Below, one piece after another: positions 32,790-45,184 of a stretch of DNA of 64,000 bases (positions within the stretch are counted from its first letter, which is position 1; the number at the start of each line of letters is the position of its first letter). The translations under genes were made by a program, and so were the position numbers. The stretch spans positions 4,810,501 through 4,874,500 of the forward strand of contig JAYKYS010000001.1 in NCBI GenBank assembly GCA_036924285.1, written 5' to 3'. The notes below the pieces were generated by a model. The model made no database searches. It was not told where the DNA came from and saw only the letters and a list, made by a program, of their open reading frames with translations. Source of the DNA: Asterella californica (Eukaryota > Streptophyta > Marchantiopsida > Marchantiales > Aytoniaceae).

Positions 32790-34756
32790 TCAATCTACCT
32801 TCATAGCAGTAACAGCTCCCCACAACTCACGCTTCACTTGAGGATAGTTACGTTGCCTATCTGTTAAGATTCGAGCTCCAAACCTAGAAACAAACCGCAC
32901 GTCTTCTGCATCTTCTTGACCGACTGCCCATCCCATCGCCTTTGGACTCGTGTCAACAGTCAGTATGATAGGTCTTCCACTCTCATAGCTAAGTCTCCTT
33001 AGTACAGGTGGAGACTTCAGAATCTCTTTCAACTGCTCCATCGTCTCGTGATGTTCTTGCCGTCAAGTAAACCTCTTTCCCTTCCTCAGGAGTGCATACA
33101 GAGGCTCGGCAATGTGTGCATAATGAGGAATACTCACACGAAAGAACACACAAGCTCCTAAGGATCGTCGAACCTCAATAATGTTGGTACAGTCTGCTAT
33201 CCTCGCTATAGCATCTACCTTCTCTGGGTTCGGCCGTCTTCCAAAAGTACCGCATAAGTGACCAACCACCACAATCTTTGACATTCCAAAACGATATTTG
33301 GTACCTGACAGAATAAGGTGTACCTCTTCCAAGCGCATCAAAATCTTCTCCACATCTCGGATGTGGTCTGCAACGAACTTTTTGCAACCATCAGCAGTCA
33401 TAGTTTCGTCCTTGTCCTCCATCGGACAGCCTTTCATGGGGATATCATCAAGAAATGGGATGGTAACCTCAGGTACAAACTCTCGTAACACCTTATGCAT
33501 CGCGTTTTGCATATGAGCTACTGAGTTTGTCGCACCCTGAGGAAGAGTACACATCCGCATCAACCCCAAAGGTGTACGCATGGTAGTCAAGTCTCTACTC
33601 TCCAAAGCAAGCTGAAACTGATCATAACCTGAAAACAGATCTCCAATAGAATAGATAGATCTTCCAGCAAATGCCTCGGCTACTTCATCAACCACATGTC
33701 CTGTTCCAACATTTCGAATCGTGATGTTGTTAGCAGGCTGTAAGTCTTGGATGAAGCGTAAAGGTCCTATCTTCTTAGGTATTGTGACCATCGGCTAGAG
33801 TACGGAGCCATAGATGGTTCAAGAATACCCATCCGCATCCTCTCCTTCAATAACTCAATAACCTTCGGTAGCAAGGCACGAGGGACTGGAATCGGCTTCA
33901 AGTCCCAAGGTACGTGAGGAACAGTGAAGATAACCATCGGAGCTATCACACTAGGATCCACACAACCAATCTCTCCAGCTGAGAAAGAAAATGCCTTACC
34001 ATGACTAACTATCATCTGCTCAAAAGCTCGTTTCTCCACTTCAGTCAAGAAGCCACCCCCTCCTATCTGGAGCTGCTCGAGTGTCTCTTGAGTAAACTCG
34101 TGTCCTATCTGTTTAGGATCTCTCAGTACAGGCTCAGTGGCTGCTAACTCCATCTGCTGTCGTGAATCAACAGGTAACTGGGTCGCCACTGGTTTCACTT
34201 TCTTCGCTACAGTTTTGTATTTGGTGTGAACCTCTGCTTCTTCACGAGAGCCACACCAGCAGATTGCATCCTTCCATCCACTCTCTAGTCTCGGATGAGG
34301 ACGAGATTGTAAGCACAAGACAACCTCCTCATAGACTTTACGAGAGTGGATAGGGATCACCACCCTTCCTCCCATCTGTTCCATCAACCTATCTACATCA
34401 TCCAGCCAACGAACAAAAGACTGTACACCTACAAACTCCTCGTAAACACCAGAAATCATCTCACCTTCGTTCAGAACTCCTGTACAGTGCAGATTTTCTA
34501 CATACTTCTCCATCTGCCTCCTACTCTTCTCAGTCAAATCCTCTACTCGCGTGAACTCACTCCAATCATCAGAACTGAAAGCCATCAAACCAGATTTCCA
34601 ACTATGTACAGTGCAGCTATTTTCAGAATCTTGAGCAACCTCTTCATCAGTCTGCTGTGACCCCACAGGCTGCTCAAGCGGGATCATAGTAGTATCAGAT
34701 CCATCACTCTTGATATCCCGTCCTACAAGAGTGGTTTCAGAAAATCCTTGCCCCTA
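32790..34756 (-). pseudogene. Reverse transcriptase and RNase H, retrotransposon 2
   Basis: The frame opens after a TAG at 34756-34754 and overlaps the protease end. 34687-33767 carries the N-terminal part of the polymerase. A frameshift near 33787 precedes LRFIQDLQPANNITIRNVG. Then come YSIGDLFSGYDQFQLALES, RTPLGLMRMCTLPQGA and the catalytic IPFLDDIPMKG. RNase H starts at IILTVDTSPKAMGWAVG (33041 downward) and reaches a stop near 32790. Confidence 0.85.
34705..34747 (-). promoter_or_regulatory. Candidate programmed -1 ribosomal frameshift signal, element 2
   Basis: In the protease frame the codons read aaG GAT TTT ctg, so the heptamer is GGAUUUU (34747-34741). A 7-nt spacer (CTGAAAC) precedes an 8-bp perfect stem, CACTCTTG 34733-34726 with 34712-34705, and a 13-nt loop. 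The -1 frame opens just upstream after a TAG. GGAUUUA is a known slip sequence at a retroviral pro-pol junction, so GGAUUUU is plausible. Confidence 0.55.
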
Positions 34757-36084
34757 CAGATAGGAGAATCTCTCAAAGTCTGTCTATTTTGTTCGTGGTT
34801 CGTACGAACGGTCAGAAACTGCACAGAACATCTGTCATCTGGACTACGGATTCTAGCATAGTGAGATCCATCGTCCATCACCTTCGTCTCCATTCTAACT
34901 GCGGTGATATAAGGCTGACCAAGAATCACAGGATATGAAGCAGAAGACTGCACGAAGAAGTGCTGATCTACCTCCACATCACCTAGCTTCACTCTCACGT
35001 TAGGACAAGCGCCGTATAACTCACCCTTTTGGTTATTTGCAGCTCGTAGCACCCAACCATGGTTCAGTTCGATAGGCCACTGACCTCTTTCGTACACTTC
35101 TCGTGACATGATGTTGATCTCTGAACCGTGATCAACTAACGCAACAACAGGTTCAAGACTTCCGAGACGAACTCGTGTAGCCGTCGTAGCACGAGCCCAG
35201 TGTCTCTTCGTGAAGTCACTATCAGCAGCTGGACTCTCATCGCCAGCTTCATCATCATCGAATTCAGCAGTATTGGTACCAGCAACCAACGCTTCTTGCT
35301 GGTACTCTGTATCAACAGCCTCCTGAAAATGCACCTTGCCGAACTCTGCATCATTAACAGAAGCTCCTACTACATCTATCATCTGACTTTCAACTTGCTC
35401 GGACATCACTTGTCTCTTCCGCTTGATGATGTCGATGATCAGTTCGTGAAACTCCCTCTTCGCAATACCAAGAACTTCTCGAAGAGAAAACTCGATTCGC
35501 GTGTCAAGTATTCTCTGCTCCAAGATGCTCTTGAGATCAGTAGAAGTTTCAATATCTGCTGCCAACTTGTAAGCCGGTCCCTTCTCCTTCTCTTGGGCAG
35601 TAAACCGTCTACCAGCAGTCGTTGGCTCCTGCTGGGATCTCTGCACGTCCTCCATCAGACCTGGTGCAGGTGGGGGAGCTGCAGAAGTAGAAGGGATGTC
35701 TTCAGGAAGAGCTACTCGCCTCCTTGTGACTCTTCGTCTGTCCCCAGCCTCTTCTGGAGCTCCAGTATCAAGTTCTGAGGCTTCTCGCCGCCTCTTCTCC
35801 TCCACAGAAGCATCTTGCCAATGAACGTGTCTATCCACGTCCAAGAATGCTTTGATAGACGCAGCATCAACAGGATCTCCCCACCCTGTGACCCTACGGA
35901 TAGTTTCTGCTCCTCTCTTCAGTACTTCAAAAGAAACTTGAACAGGTTTCTTCTCAGTAGTCCTATCTAGCAACGTAGGACTAGAAGAAACTTCAATGTG
36001 ACCGGCATATACATCAGGATTTACCGGTGGTGCCATCAATGCATGTACAGTTGCAGCAGCTGTAATCTGAGGTAGACTCCTCAT
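34723..36084 (-). pseudogene. Gag C-terminus and protease, retrotransposon 2
   Basis: Here Gag end and protease form one continuous frame, with no stop at the boundary where element 1 has UAG. The basic IIDIIKRKRQV marks the Gag end. The protease active site is VVALVDHGSEINIMSREVY, followed by ILGQPYITAVRMETKVMDD. The frame ends at 34725-34723, after the proposed frameshift site. Confidence 0.82.
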
Positions 36085-36099
36085 GCCTCCTCGTCCAAA

Positions 36100-37269
36100 C
36101 TACGTGCTTAGCGGCTCTCCAGTAGAAGAAAGATGCAGCCTACCGTTCTGGTAGCGAACCACACCATCTCGTAGAGCAGCCGTGAGCTCTTGACACTCCC
36201 CTCGGAAATGATCTTGACTGTCACACCAGATACATCTACAAACAGGAGCACCTCCTGGACGTGCAGCAGCAGGCATCGGTGGCTGCTCTCTCTGCAGACC
36301 AGCTAGCTCCACCTTCAGTTCTCTCATCTGCCGAATCAGGTCTTCGATCTGGTTCTACTGTCCATGGTTCTCTGTAGGTCTCTGAACCGGTGCCCTTTGT
36401 GCAGGAACTGGCACCACTGGTATCAAAGGTACTGCAGCCGATACAACAGGTCTGGGAGCAGGAGCCGGAGGTTGCTGTACTTGAGGAGCAGTGCGAGGTT
36501 GAGCGGCCACTTCTGCAAGCGGACGTCCTCTCACAGCCACTCTTCCATGCCTTTGTCTCGTCAATACAGCAACAGCATCCTCAACTCTCCCCCAATCAGT
36601 AGTAACTCCTCCTTCAGCAGATCGATCGGCCAACATAAAGCACAACCGATCTGCCGTAGTATCATCGGTAGCTTGCAGGAAAAGCTCAATTTTCTTAGCA
36701 TCTAAGGTTATCCTCTCAAGAGTTGAGAGTTGTCAGTATCTCCGATCAAACTCTCTCAGCATCTCATTCAGGTTCATCATACGACCAGGTTGCTGCTCAA
36801 CCCAGTCCAGAAACGTTCTTCTAGTGACTCTCTCTGAATCTTCTTCGAGAAACTCCTCTCGAAGAGATCGTTCGAAACTCATCCAGACACCTAGATTTCT
36901 TCTCTGTACATCCCTAACCTGGTCCCGCAACTCAGAGATTACAACTAACTCGAAACTCCCTATCATCTCAGCATCAGTAACTCTAACTAGTTCCATCTCT
37001 CCTCTGTATTCACGCAGGTATCTAGAAATATCTCTACCTTCAAATCTATCGCATCTATTCACAATTGCTTGCAAAGCCTTGGTAGACTTCAACTCACCCC
37101 CTCCAATGATCGGATGTTGTTGGACCAGGGCCGCAAGTGTCTTCAGAATCTCAGCCGTATCCAGATCAGGTGCACACGTCGTTGTAGCCGCTGGTGCTAC
37201 AGAAGGAGCTGCAGTAAACGTAGATGCAGTAGGCGTAGAAGTAGCAGCAGCAGCACTCTTGCGATCCAT
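36100..37269 (-). pseudogene. Gag, retrotransposon 2 (three stops)
   Basis: ATG at 37269 (MDRKSAAAATSTPTASTFTA). It is collinear with Gag of element 1: ISRYLREYRGEMELVRVTD matches ISKYVRYYAREMEVNKVPE, and EEDSERVTRRTFLDWVE matches EDSERVTKRTFLEWVV. In-frame stops lie at about 36735, 36357 and 36102, all in the same frame, so they are nonsense mutations. The zinc knuckle CIWCDSQDHFRGEC is intact. A Pro/Val/Ala-rich linker (36355-36560) has no counterpart in element 1. Confidence 0.8.
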
Positions 37270-37317
37270 CTCTTCTCCTTGTAGTGAACTCAACCTTCTC
37301 AATCAATCACCCCAAGA

Positions 37318-37336
37318 GCTCTCAGTGGAAGCACCA
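37318..37336 (-). other. Candidate primer-binding site, retrotransposon 2
   Basis: TGGTGCTTCCACTGAGAGC on the minus strand begins 2 nt inside the 5' LTR. The complement ends in CACCA, as expected of a tRNA 3' end. I cannot name the tRNA. Confidence 0.5.
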
Positions 37337-37338
37337 GA

Positions 37339-38666
37339 TGTCGAGTTGAGAGTTTTCCTGGGAAGGGCGGAACCTTCTGGCTGTGATATGATCTTGAAGG
37401 CTATGTTCGGTCTACTCAAGGAAGCGTTGGGCTTCAAGCTGTGGTTGCTTACTATACAGAGGTAGGGTTCAGGTCATAAAGGGCACTATAGACACTCACT
37501 CAGGTTGAATGGACCCTCCAGTATGTTCAGGAAGCGAAGATCAGATCAGACTAGCAGTAATAAGGTCAGACAGCGAACTTTAACGGTCCAGAATCAGAAA
37601 CATACGATGGTTCAGACTTCAGAACTCCTCCTACATGTAAGTGAGGCCCTACTGACCATACACACGAAGTTTCAGCTTGAGATCAAATCAGAGTGTCGAG
37701 ATATGGGCAGAAACGTTCTGAGCAGAGAAATTATGGCAATTTCTGGTACCCAGACAGCTATTTCGACCTAGAACAGAGAATTGGCTCGATCACTTTCGAA
37801 GATTCTTACAGGATTTGCAGTAAACAGCTTGCTGAACACTCCTGTGAAGTTGGGCCTCCTGATTGTACACAGAACTCCAGATCTCGCTCTCTGAAGTTGG
37901 TGCTCTAGATTGAGAGCTTTTCGGACCCCCTCTGCTTCAGCGGTCGCCCTGAATTACTCACAATTTCAATTGACATGAAAATTTGGGGACAGACGTAGCC
38001 CTACTGCCAATGAACGCGACCTCGAAGGTTTGAAGCGATTTTCTCAAATCTACTGCGATTGACACCGAAAACCCCAAAATCAACAGAAGTGCTGCAATTC
38101 TGGCACAAATTGAACTTCAATCAGCCATAACTCCTTCTTTATTGCTTCAAATCGATCAAAAATTTCGCTGACAGTGCTTGGCACGACGAACCCTATCTCC
38201 CTGTGCTCTCAGATTTCGAACATTTCTCACCAAATGCTCGAACTCCTCTTAAGACTCTTACTACTAAGTTTAGCAGTACACAAAGACAAAATTGGACCAA
38301 TGGGAGTTCATAGCTTCACTCCCCTGTCCTTTTGTGTCCCAAACCACGTGGTGACTTGAATTTACACATAGGCTACCATGTCAAGCCCCTAAAGTGCCAA
38401 CATAGACCCTAAACTACATGCGAAGACATGTAAAACGACACGTAATCCCGAAAGATAACCTAATCTCGCTAGGAAGCATGCATGGGCGACATGAAATTAC
38501 AACCCATGAGCTTAACTCCATCTACATGGTAATCAACCTACTAAGACTCAAAAATATATAACATCCTCCAGAGTCGACTTCTGTGAGGTCCTAATTTCAC
38601 TCAGAGAGACTAACGCTTGACAGAGAGGTGAATTATTTACAATGTAAAATGATTCACATCACGACA
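37339..38666 (-). repeat. 5' LTR of retrotransposon 2
   Basis: 1328 bp with TGTCG/CGACA ends, matching 29716-31042. It directly abuts ACGA at 38667-38670 and the ATG of the downstream pseudogene. Confidence 0.92.
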
Positions 38667-38669
38667 ACG

Positions 38670-39723
38670 ATGAGCAGTATAGGTGATGAAATGACCAGTA
38701 TAAGTGATGAAGGGGATGTTGAAGTAGACTCTATTCGCAGTGCGATGGCTCCGAGAAGTTCAGAGGTGTAGAAGAAATCACGAATTCGTCTGAATTAAGA
38801 AGATTATGAGAAGACAGTTGCTTGTATCAAGGATGAAGAGAATTTTGTTGCACTGCACAGATCAGGTCGAAAAACAAAAGTTGGTGCGAGAAAGTGCTTG
38901 AGCAAAGCCACTCCATTTGATATCATGGCGGCACAACTTTCTGAGAAAAATGGATTTCTTGTTGTGACAGGTGTAGAATTGAAAAAACGATTGACAGATA
39001 CGTTGACATGTACAAGAAAGCAAAAGAGATTCAAGATAGTACGGGAGGAGGACTGAATGAAGATGAAATGTTGCACGAATTGACGTTAGAAGAGAAGTTG
39101 AACGGGAAGTGTGCTCACTTTTACCGCATGAATGTTGTTTTTGGTAGTCATACTAACATTGATCCTCCCGCTATTCTTGCATTTGGGATTCCATCAGAAG
39201 AAGAATTTATGGGATATGATTTTCAGTTTCAAGCAGAGAGTACTCTTCCTCGATCGAATAATACATTGCAGCCTGAAGAACACGATGGAGATATGGATAT
39301 TTTTCTCACTGCGATGAGGATGAAATGAGTCCGATCGATGAAGAGAGAACAATTAATGAAGAAAGAGGTGGTGGAGGAGATAAGATGAGCCCGGATCGAG
39401 AAAAGGAGATGAGCAGAGGAGCAGTACCAGAGTCCGTGTAGGAAATGTCTAGAAATCAGAGATCAAGAGTCAGCAACAGCAGAGTGAATATAAAAGGAAG
39501 AGTGTTGAATTTGTACGATGAGAGTATAAGAGAGAAGGCACAGTATATGAAAGTGTTTGTTGAAATACAAGATGGCCTCCTTGGAAGAGAAAAAAAGATC
39601 GAGAGAAAGCCACGAGAAGGAATAGAGTAGGAAAAGACATACCTCTTTGTTTGTGGAATTGCATAAAGCAAGAAAGTCATTCGAGAAAATCAAAGAAATT
39701 ATCGAGAAGCTCGATAACATGTA
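38670..39723 (+). pseudogene. Myb/SANT-like protein gene remnant
   Basis: The frame starts at ATG 38670 (MSSIGDEMTSISDEGDVEVD), whose A belongs to the retrotransposon target site. Stops at 38769 and 38796, a one-base loss near 38990 and later shifts (near 39310 and after 39600) break it. The readable blocks are in order: EDYEKTVACIKDEENFVALH, VVTGVELKKR, DMYKKAKEIQDSTGGGLNED, KCAHFYRMNVVFGS, and finally HKARKSFEKIKEIIEKLDNM before TAA at 39721-39723. A tryptophan/acidic helix, then KRF-YK-AK, then C-FY-M-FG recalls Myb/SANT- or trihelix-like proteins, some of which accompany Harbinger-type transposons. That family link is inference. Confidence 0.5.
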
Positions 39724-40931
39724 ACTGAGGTTTTCTGGAGTAAAAAGTTCGTGTACTTGTATTCATTTGTACTCTCATGTAAACATTTTTGAATGTTTAG
39801 TAGAAGCTTGTCGATCGGAGCACCGAAAGGTTTCTTGCAGAGGGCGTGTTCGAAGACGAGATCAACACCTTTCTTAGTTCATCTACATTGCTTCTCCAGG
39901 AATACACAACGCTTTGGTAAGCTTTCTACAAATGAGGACCGTATCAGATTCGAGTTGTAAGCCATTTATTCATTGAGAGATTGAAGAAAGCGATGTAGGA
40001 GAAATGCATATGCTCACTACAACAACTTGTTGATTGTTGTTGATTCTCCAATTGTCTGATGAAGACTGTCTAAGTTTCACCTCCTCCTCATAGATGCACT
40101 TTTGCATCATCGGGGATAATCATATATATTGTGCTGGCAAGAACCGTAACACACTAAAAAACCAAAAAATGCTCGAAAGTAGTAATATAAAGATCAAATC
40201 CACCAAGATACAAGTAAATATCATCTAAATGTAGTAAACAAGTGACAAAAGTGATTCTTTATAGTTGTCTTTTATTCTCACAGGCAGAAATCAGTTCAGG
40301 TAGAGATCAAGCTCAAATCTATCTAATAAGACAGAGTTGATAATCTTGACAAATAACATAATTGATACTAAACAAATCAGAGAAATAAATAAACAACAAG
40401 AATACTGAGCAACAGATAACAAGTCTCAATAGAGAAGTATTGCTGAAGTGCTACTAAGTAGCTTCTATCACCATAAACGCTAAGTATTTTCACACTAAGT
40501 TGCTCTATTACTATTACTCTTGTAAATACGAAGTTCTCACTCCACACGAAATATGAAGTACTAAGTTCCTTACTGAGAAGAACTTATCCAACAAAGAAAC
40601 TTCAGAAATAATCACTTCCTCCAAACAAACTTCGCTCCAAAATTATCTTCATAGCAAAACAAACTTTGTAGTTGCTGGTCTATTCTCAGACTTCGTCTCA
40701 AACTCCTACTCAGATTTTGAATTTCAATGACAAAGAACTTCGTCATCCAATCTCACTCCTACACAACAAACTACAAAACTTCATAGATAAAATCTCGAAG
40801 AAGACAAGTACACAATGACTCCATAAACTTCTGAAAATAGAAATCCAAAATAACAAACACATAGAGGTATTGAAAACGAACAACACAACTTCTTATATAT
40901 AGCTTCACCCGAAGATGACGGATCTCACTTC
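39724..40931. other. No recognised feature
   Basis: AT-rich sequence with frequent ACTTC/GAAGT words in both orientations (40440-40920) but no clear repeat unit, frame or RNA gene. Confidence 0.35.
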
Positions 40932-41563
40932 CTAAGAAGAAGGATTAACATCTGACCGTAGTTTCCTAGCTATACTACACAATGTTAGTTTAATGGTCTC
41001 CCTAATCTCCTTCATCTCCCTACCTATCCTCTCAATTACTCTAACTATCATACTCTCCGCTGAAGGATCTGCTGATGTTGTCATCTCTGTGCGAAGTCGC
41101 ATCAGTAGCTCTTTCTCTGAAGTGTCGAGCTCGTTGATGAAGTATGAAGTCAATACTTCATCAACTTTATCCGAAGTTCTGCCGTCTCTTGTATCGCCGA
41201 AGTCTTGCATAGTTAACATTTAATGTTGGAGTCGTGGTGTTTTTGCAGTCTGCATCTTGCACCTATACCAGGAGAAACTCTACATCCATAGTCGCGTAGA
41301 GCTTGTCCAACATCTGCTGTTTGTTCAAGACTATAGAAGACGATCGTTGTCCAATACTTCGACGTTGAGAGTTGAACGAAATGCATCAACATATGAATCA
41401 TATTTGTTTTAGAAAATATCTTTGAATCATCATATGAACAGTTCTTGAGTTGAAACTTATACGGAATATCTGCGATCTCCAATGTGAACCTCTGTTTCTC
41501 AATCGAAAGACATCTTCCTCTCGACCATAAGATATACTTCCTAGTTGTACTCTTCTTCCTCAC
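40932..41563 (-). CDS. Two overlapping unrecognised frames
   Basis: 41563-41213 (116 codons, from a non-ATG codon) and 41219-40932 (95 codons, from ATG) overlap by a few bases at ATGTTAA. The first has SIEKQRFTLEIADIPYKFQL; the second has a helical charged segment, VIERIGREMKEIRETIKL. They may be one gene with a frameshift. No family recognised. Confidence 0.3.
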
Positions 41564-43805
41564 CTTCCTTGCACCAACTACATGAGATATCCGGCTTCAC
41601 CTTTTTCTTCCGCCTCCTTGTACTCTCAAGCATGCATAACATACTCCAAAAAGTCTGACCATAAAATCTTCAACAAAGTCTTCATCTCGAAGGATGTTTT
41701 TCATGCCCTTCTTCACTCGGTTCTTCAGCGATAAATAGTTGTTTTGACAAAATATTGAGATGAGAAAGGTTTTTTGGTAGAATGAAAAGAAATTGTATTA
41801 ATCAACAAGATAATAAAGAAGAAAATTTCAGAGCAAGCCATGAACTTCATGGGCTATCATGATGACTGTTAGTAAGATGAAAACTGAAATAGATAATAGA
41901 AAAGAATTTTCTTACAAGTAAAACATGTAAAGAACAAAGAACGGAGTCGTTCTTCTTCAGTGTAAGGACAAATTTCACTTGTGCTTCGGTCTAGTCTTAA
42001 TACTAATCATCTGCACCACGGCCATTTAGATACAATCGATGACACGACACCTCTTGTACTCCTTTTGCATCTCATCCATTGAAAGTTGTCCTTAATCGAC
42101 GTGATGAAAGATAGAGAGTTTACGATCATCGATCACACTCTACACTGCTCGTCATGAGACTTCTTTCATCTCATCATCATCACGCTTCTTTGTCTTTCCA
42201 TCTTTGGTGAGAGACTTTTATCTTTTGATCTCATGTTGCTCCCACTTTTGAAATATACGTTCTTGGACCTCCCATAGAGATCTCACTCAGAAAGTTACTT
42301 GGAAGGTATTCTCCAAAGTCAACATGTTCTTTTGGAGTTCATCTTTAGCTTGGACGCTAATGATCTCCACCGTCAAACATTTCCTCAAGGCAATCATACT
42401 CTCTCCAATCTTCTTACTCTTTGTGAACTGCTGATGATAATACTCCACTTTTTGATTGAAGATGTACTTACGTCATACATCCGTATGAACGGTATCGTCA
42501 GCAAACAACACTCCTTCACTCTTTGTAAGTCTGATGTAAACAATACAGTTACACGTAGTTGTTGATAACAACCCTGATATTGTGCAAGAAGCTCAATTCT
42601 TGTGAAGTCTTGATTTTTCTTTTTGTTAATTATGACTAGTTGTAGAGTAAATAAGAAAAATATGTAGTAGAAGATAGTGTTAATCGTCTCTAGCAAAAGG
42701 TCAAGATTGGCTTGTTTAATCGTGAAAATATTTTACTTCCAAAAGGTCACTTTCCCAAACTTGTTGTTCTCTTTCTTCTAAACCTTGTGTTTCAATATGA
42801 AAAACCCGGTGCTGAAGTAATTAATGCCACACTCCCAAGATTAGAAGTTTAGTGAAGAAGATCTACTCTTAAGAAATGAAGTGACGTTGTGAAGTCAGTT
42901 TGGATGGAATTTTCTCATGGATGGATTCTTTGGACGAAGAGCTTTCTAATGATTGTTGTGCGAGACAAACGGAGTCTGAATGACGAAGTTACCAAGGATT
43001 TAAGAATCGACAAAGACGATGAGAAATGACTTGTTCATACTTCAGCCGTCGAAGAACTTTCTTCATCTTCGTACTTCATTACTTCTTCATATTTTGTTAC
43101 TTTTTCCTACTATAAAAGTACACCTGGACCTAGAGTAACAATGGACCATGAGTACTAGACAGCAGAATTCTGATATGGAAAATTTTTGATTCAGGTATTG
43201 GGTATCTAGAGATTGGAATTGTAGCTCCAGCTTGCAGTTGCAAGATCTCGTTGTCTGATGGTAAACCTATGAATGTTTACTAGAAGTCTTAGGTTGTGAT
43301 TAGTAAACTTATCTGTTATTTTTCAAGAGAAGGAGACTGGATCATGGATCTTTGTTGTAGTTCTAGGAAGACTTTGGTGTGTGCATTATAGACTAGTGAG
43401 CATTGTATTACAGTGGAGATTAATAGATGTCACTCCATGTACATCCCTACTAGATTTTCAGCATGAAGATATTACTTGATGTGTTTGGAGAAGATGCGGC
43501 TATGTTTAAAGATGTAGATTACTTTGAAGAGGTGGCTGAGGGAGAGGATATACACTTGGGATTGTAGAATGAAGTCGTCACTTCTTCAGATCCGGAAGTT
43601 CAGCCTTCAGTTCTTGAGAGTCACGTAGCAAACGAGTCGATAGAGAATCCTATACGTGTTGCAGATTCTATAATGATCATCTGCTCAGTTGATTGTTTAA
43701 ACTCTTGTATCATGACATGTCATTTTATATACATATTTTTGATTTGAAGTAAATGTGGATTAAATGTGGATTATTTTTATTGATCAGTTGTGATTATTCT
43801 TTTTT
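41564..43805. other. No recognised feature
   Basis: Short frames on both strands, none convincing. CTATAAAAGTA near 43111 resembles a TATA box but has no gene behind it. Confidence 0.3.
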
Positions 43806-44650
43806 AGTGATTGATCATGATGAAATATGTGAAATGCAGTTCAATTTTTTATATCTTAGTAAAATATATATGATTTGGAAGTTTCAAAAAATTACCCCCT
43901 CTGAAGTTAAGGTTCATGAAAGTCGAAACTGAAATCAATTAGAGAATACTTGGTTGTTGTGGCTGTTCTTATGACACATGTCTAGAAGGTTTGAAAGCTT
44001 TTTCTCAATGAGAATTACGCTTTTGGACGACGGGAAATCTAACAAACATGCTTTGATTTTAAAGAGGATGATGTGACATGCAATTTTAGAATATGAAAGC
44101 ATCAAACACGGTCACAAGGGGAGAGCAACCTGTTTAAGAAGCTTTTTTCTCAAAATCTTTCCATTTGTCTTTTCAAAGAAGGTGAAAACTAGAATTGTAA
44201 GTTTAGCTAGATTTGTTGAAAAAAAAGTAGTGATTGATCATGATGAAATATGTGAAATGCAGTGCAATTTTTTATATCTTAGTAAAATATATATGATTTG
44301 GAACTTAAAAAAAATTACCCCCTCTGAAGTTAAGGTTCATGAAAGTCAAAACTGAAATCAATTAGAGAGTACATGGTTGTTGTGGCTGTTCTTATGACAC
44401 ATGTCTAGAAGGTTTGAAAGCTTTTTCTCAATGAGAACTACGCTTTTGGACGACGGGAAATCTAACAAACGTGCTTTGATTTAAAGAGGATGATGTGACA
44501 TGCAATTTTAGAATATGAAAGCATCAAACACGGTCACAAGGGGAGAGCAACCTGTTTAAGAAGTTTTTTTCTCAAAATCTTTCCATTTACTCTTTCAAAG
44601 AAGGTGAAAACTAGAATTGTAAGTTTAGCTAGATTTGTTCAAGAAAAATT
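43806..44650 (+). repeat. 423-bp tandem duplication
   Basis: AGTGATTGATCATGATGAAA begins copies at 43806 and 44229, which are very similar throughout. Each contains the CATGTCTAGAAGGTTTGAAA...GGACGACGGGAAATCT unit also present in R1 of both segmental copies. Confidence 0.88.
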
Positions 44651-45184
44651 TAATATTTGAATTTTGAGCTTATAAAATAGTAGATGGAATGTTTTCAAAA
44701 AATTTCTTCAAGAAAAGCCTAAAAATTATATTTTTTTCACTTTGGTTTGCGTTCCAAAATGCTCTTCATCCAAAAATTATGGTGGTGTACATGGATTGTC
44801 GGAATCTTGAGGTCCATCCCCACGAACTTCTCCTTTCCATGGTTGCATGGTTGCTGATGGCACATCTTTCGTCTGTATGGAAGAGAAGATCGATGTTTTA
44901 TCCATTGCTGTTTCGGTATCAAATGCACGTACCAGACTGCAATAATTAGCTAAGACGACTTTGTGCTTGAGAAGTTTTGCGTGGGACAGAGAACATGTTT
45001 CATGTGGTGTGTCCGACTGGAGCTCATCAAGGACTAGTACCCAGTCCAACTTTCGTCTGAAGTATCTTCGGATTTCGACAGAAATTACTATAACATGTGC
45101 TTTATTGCTTCCGTCCTTAGAAAGATCAGTTTTTGAAACTCTCCCAGCAAAAGTACGAAGTTTTCGGCTTTCAGTCCTTTACTT

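Larger units (their letters stand above)
29716..38666 (-). mobile_element. LTR retrotransposon 2 (Ty3/gypsy type), degenerate
   Basis: 9.0 kb on the minus strand with ACGA duplications, TGTCG/CGACA LTR ends and the same gene order as element 1. The two differ throughout at DNA and protein level, so they are separate families of one lineage. Breaks are in-frame stops at about 36735, 36357 and 36102 in Gag, a frameshift near 33787 at the start of reverse transcriptase, a shift or stop near 33062, a stop near 32788 in RNase H, and disruption at 32220-32350 in integrase. The LTR pair is highly similar, so the insertion is not ancient. Confidence 0.92.

Noticed and set aside
36824..37465. A 213-codon plus-strand frame
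   Set aside because: Antisense to Gag of retrotransposon 2 and its LTR.
42299..42696. Overlapping 88- and 100-codon frames on opposite strands
   Set aside because: AT-rich sequence, no motif, and no support for either strand.
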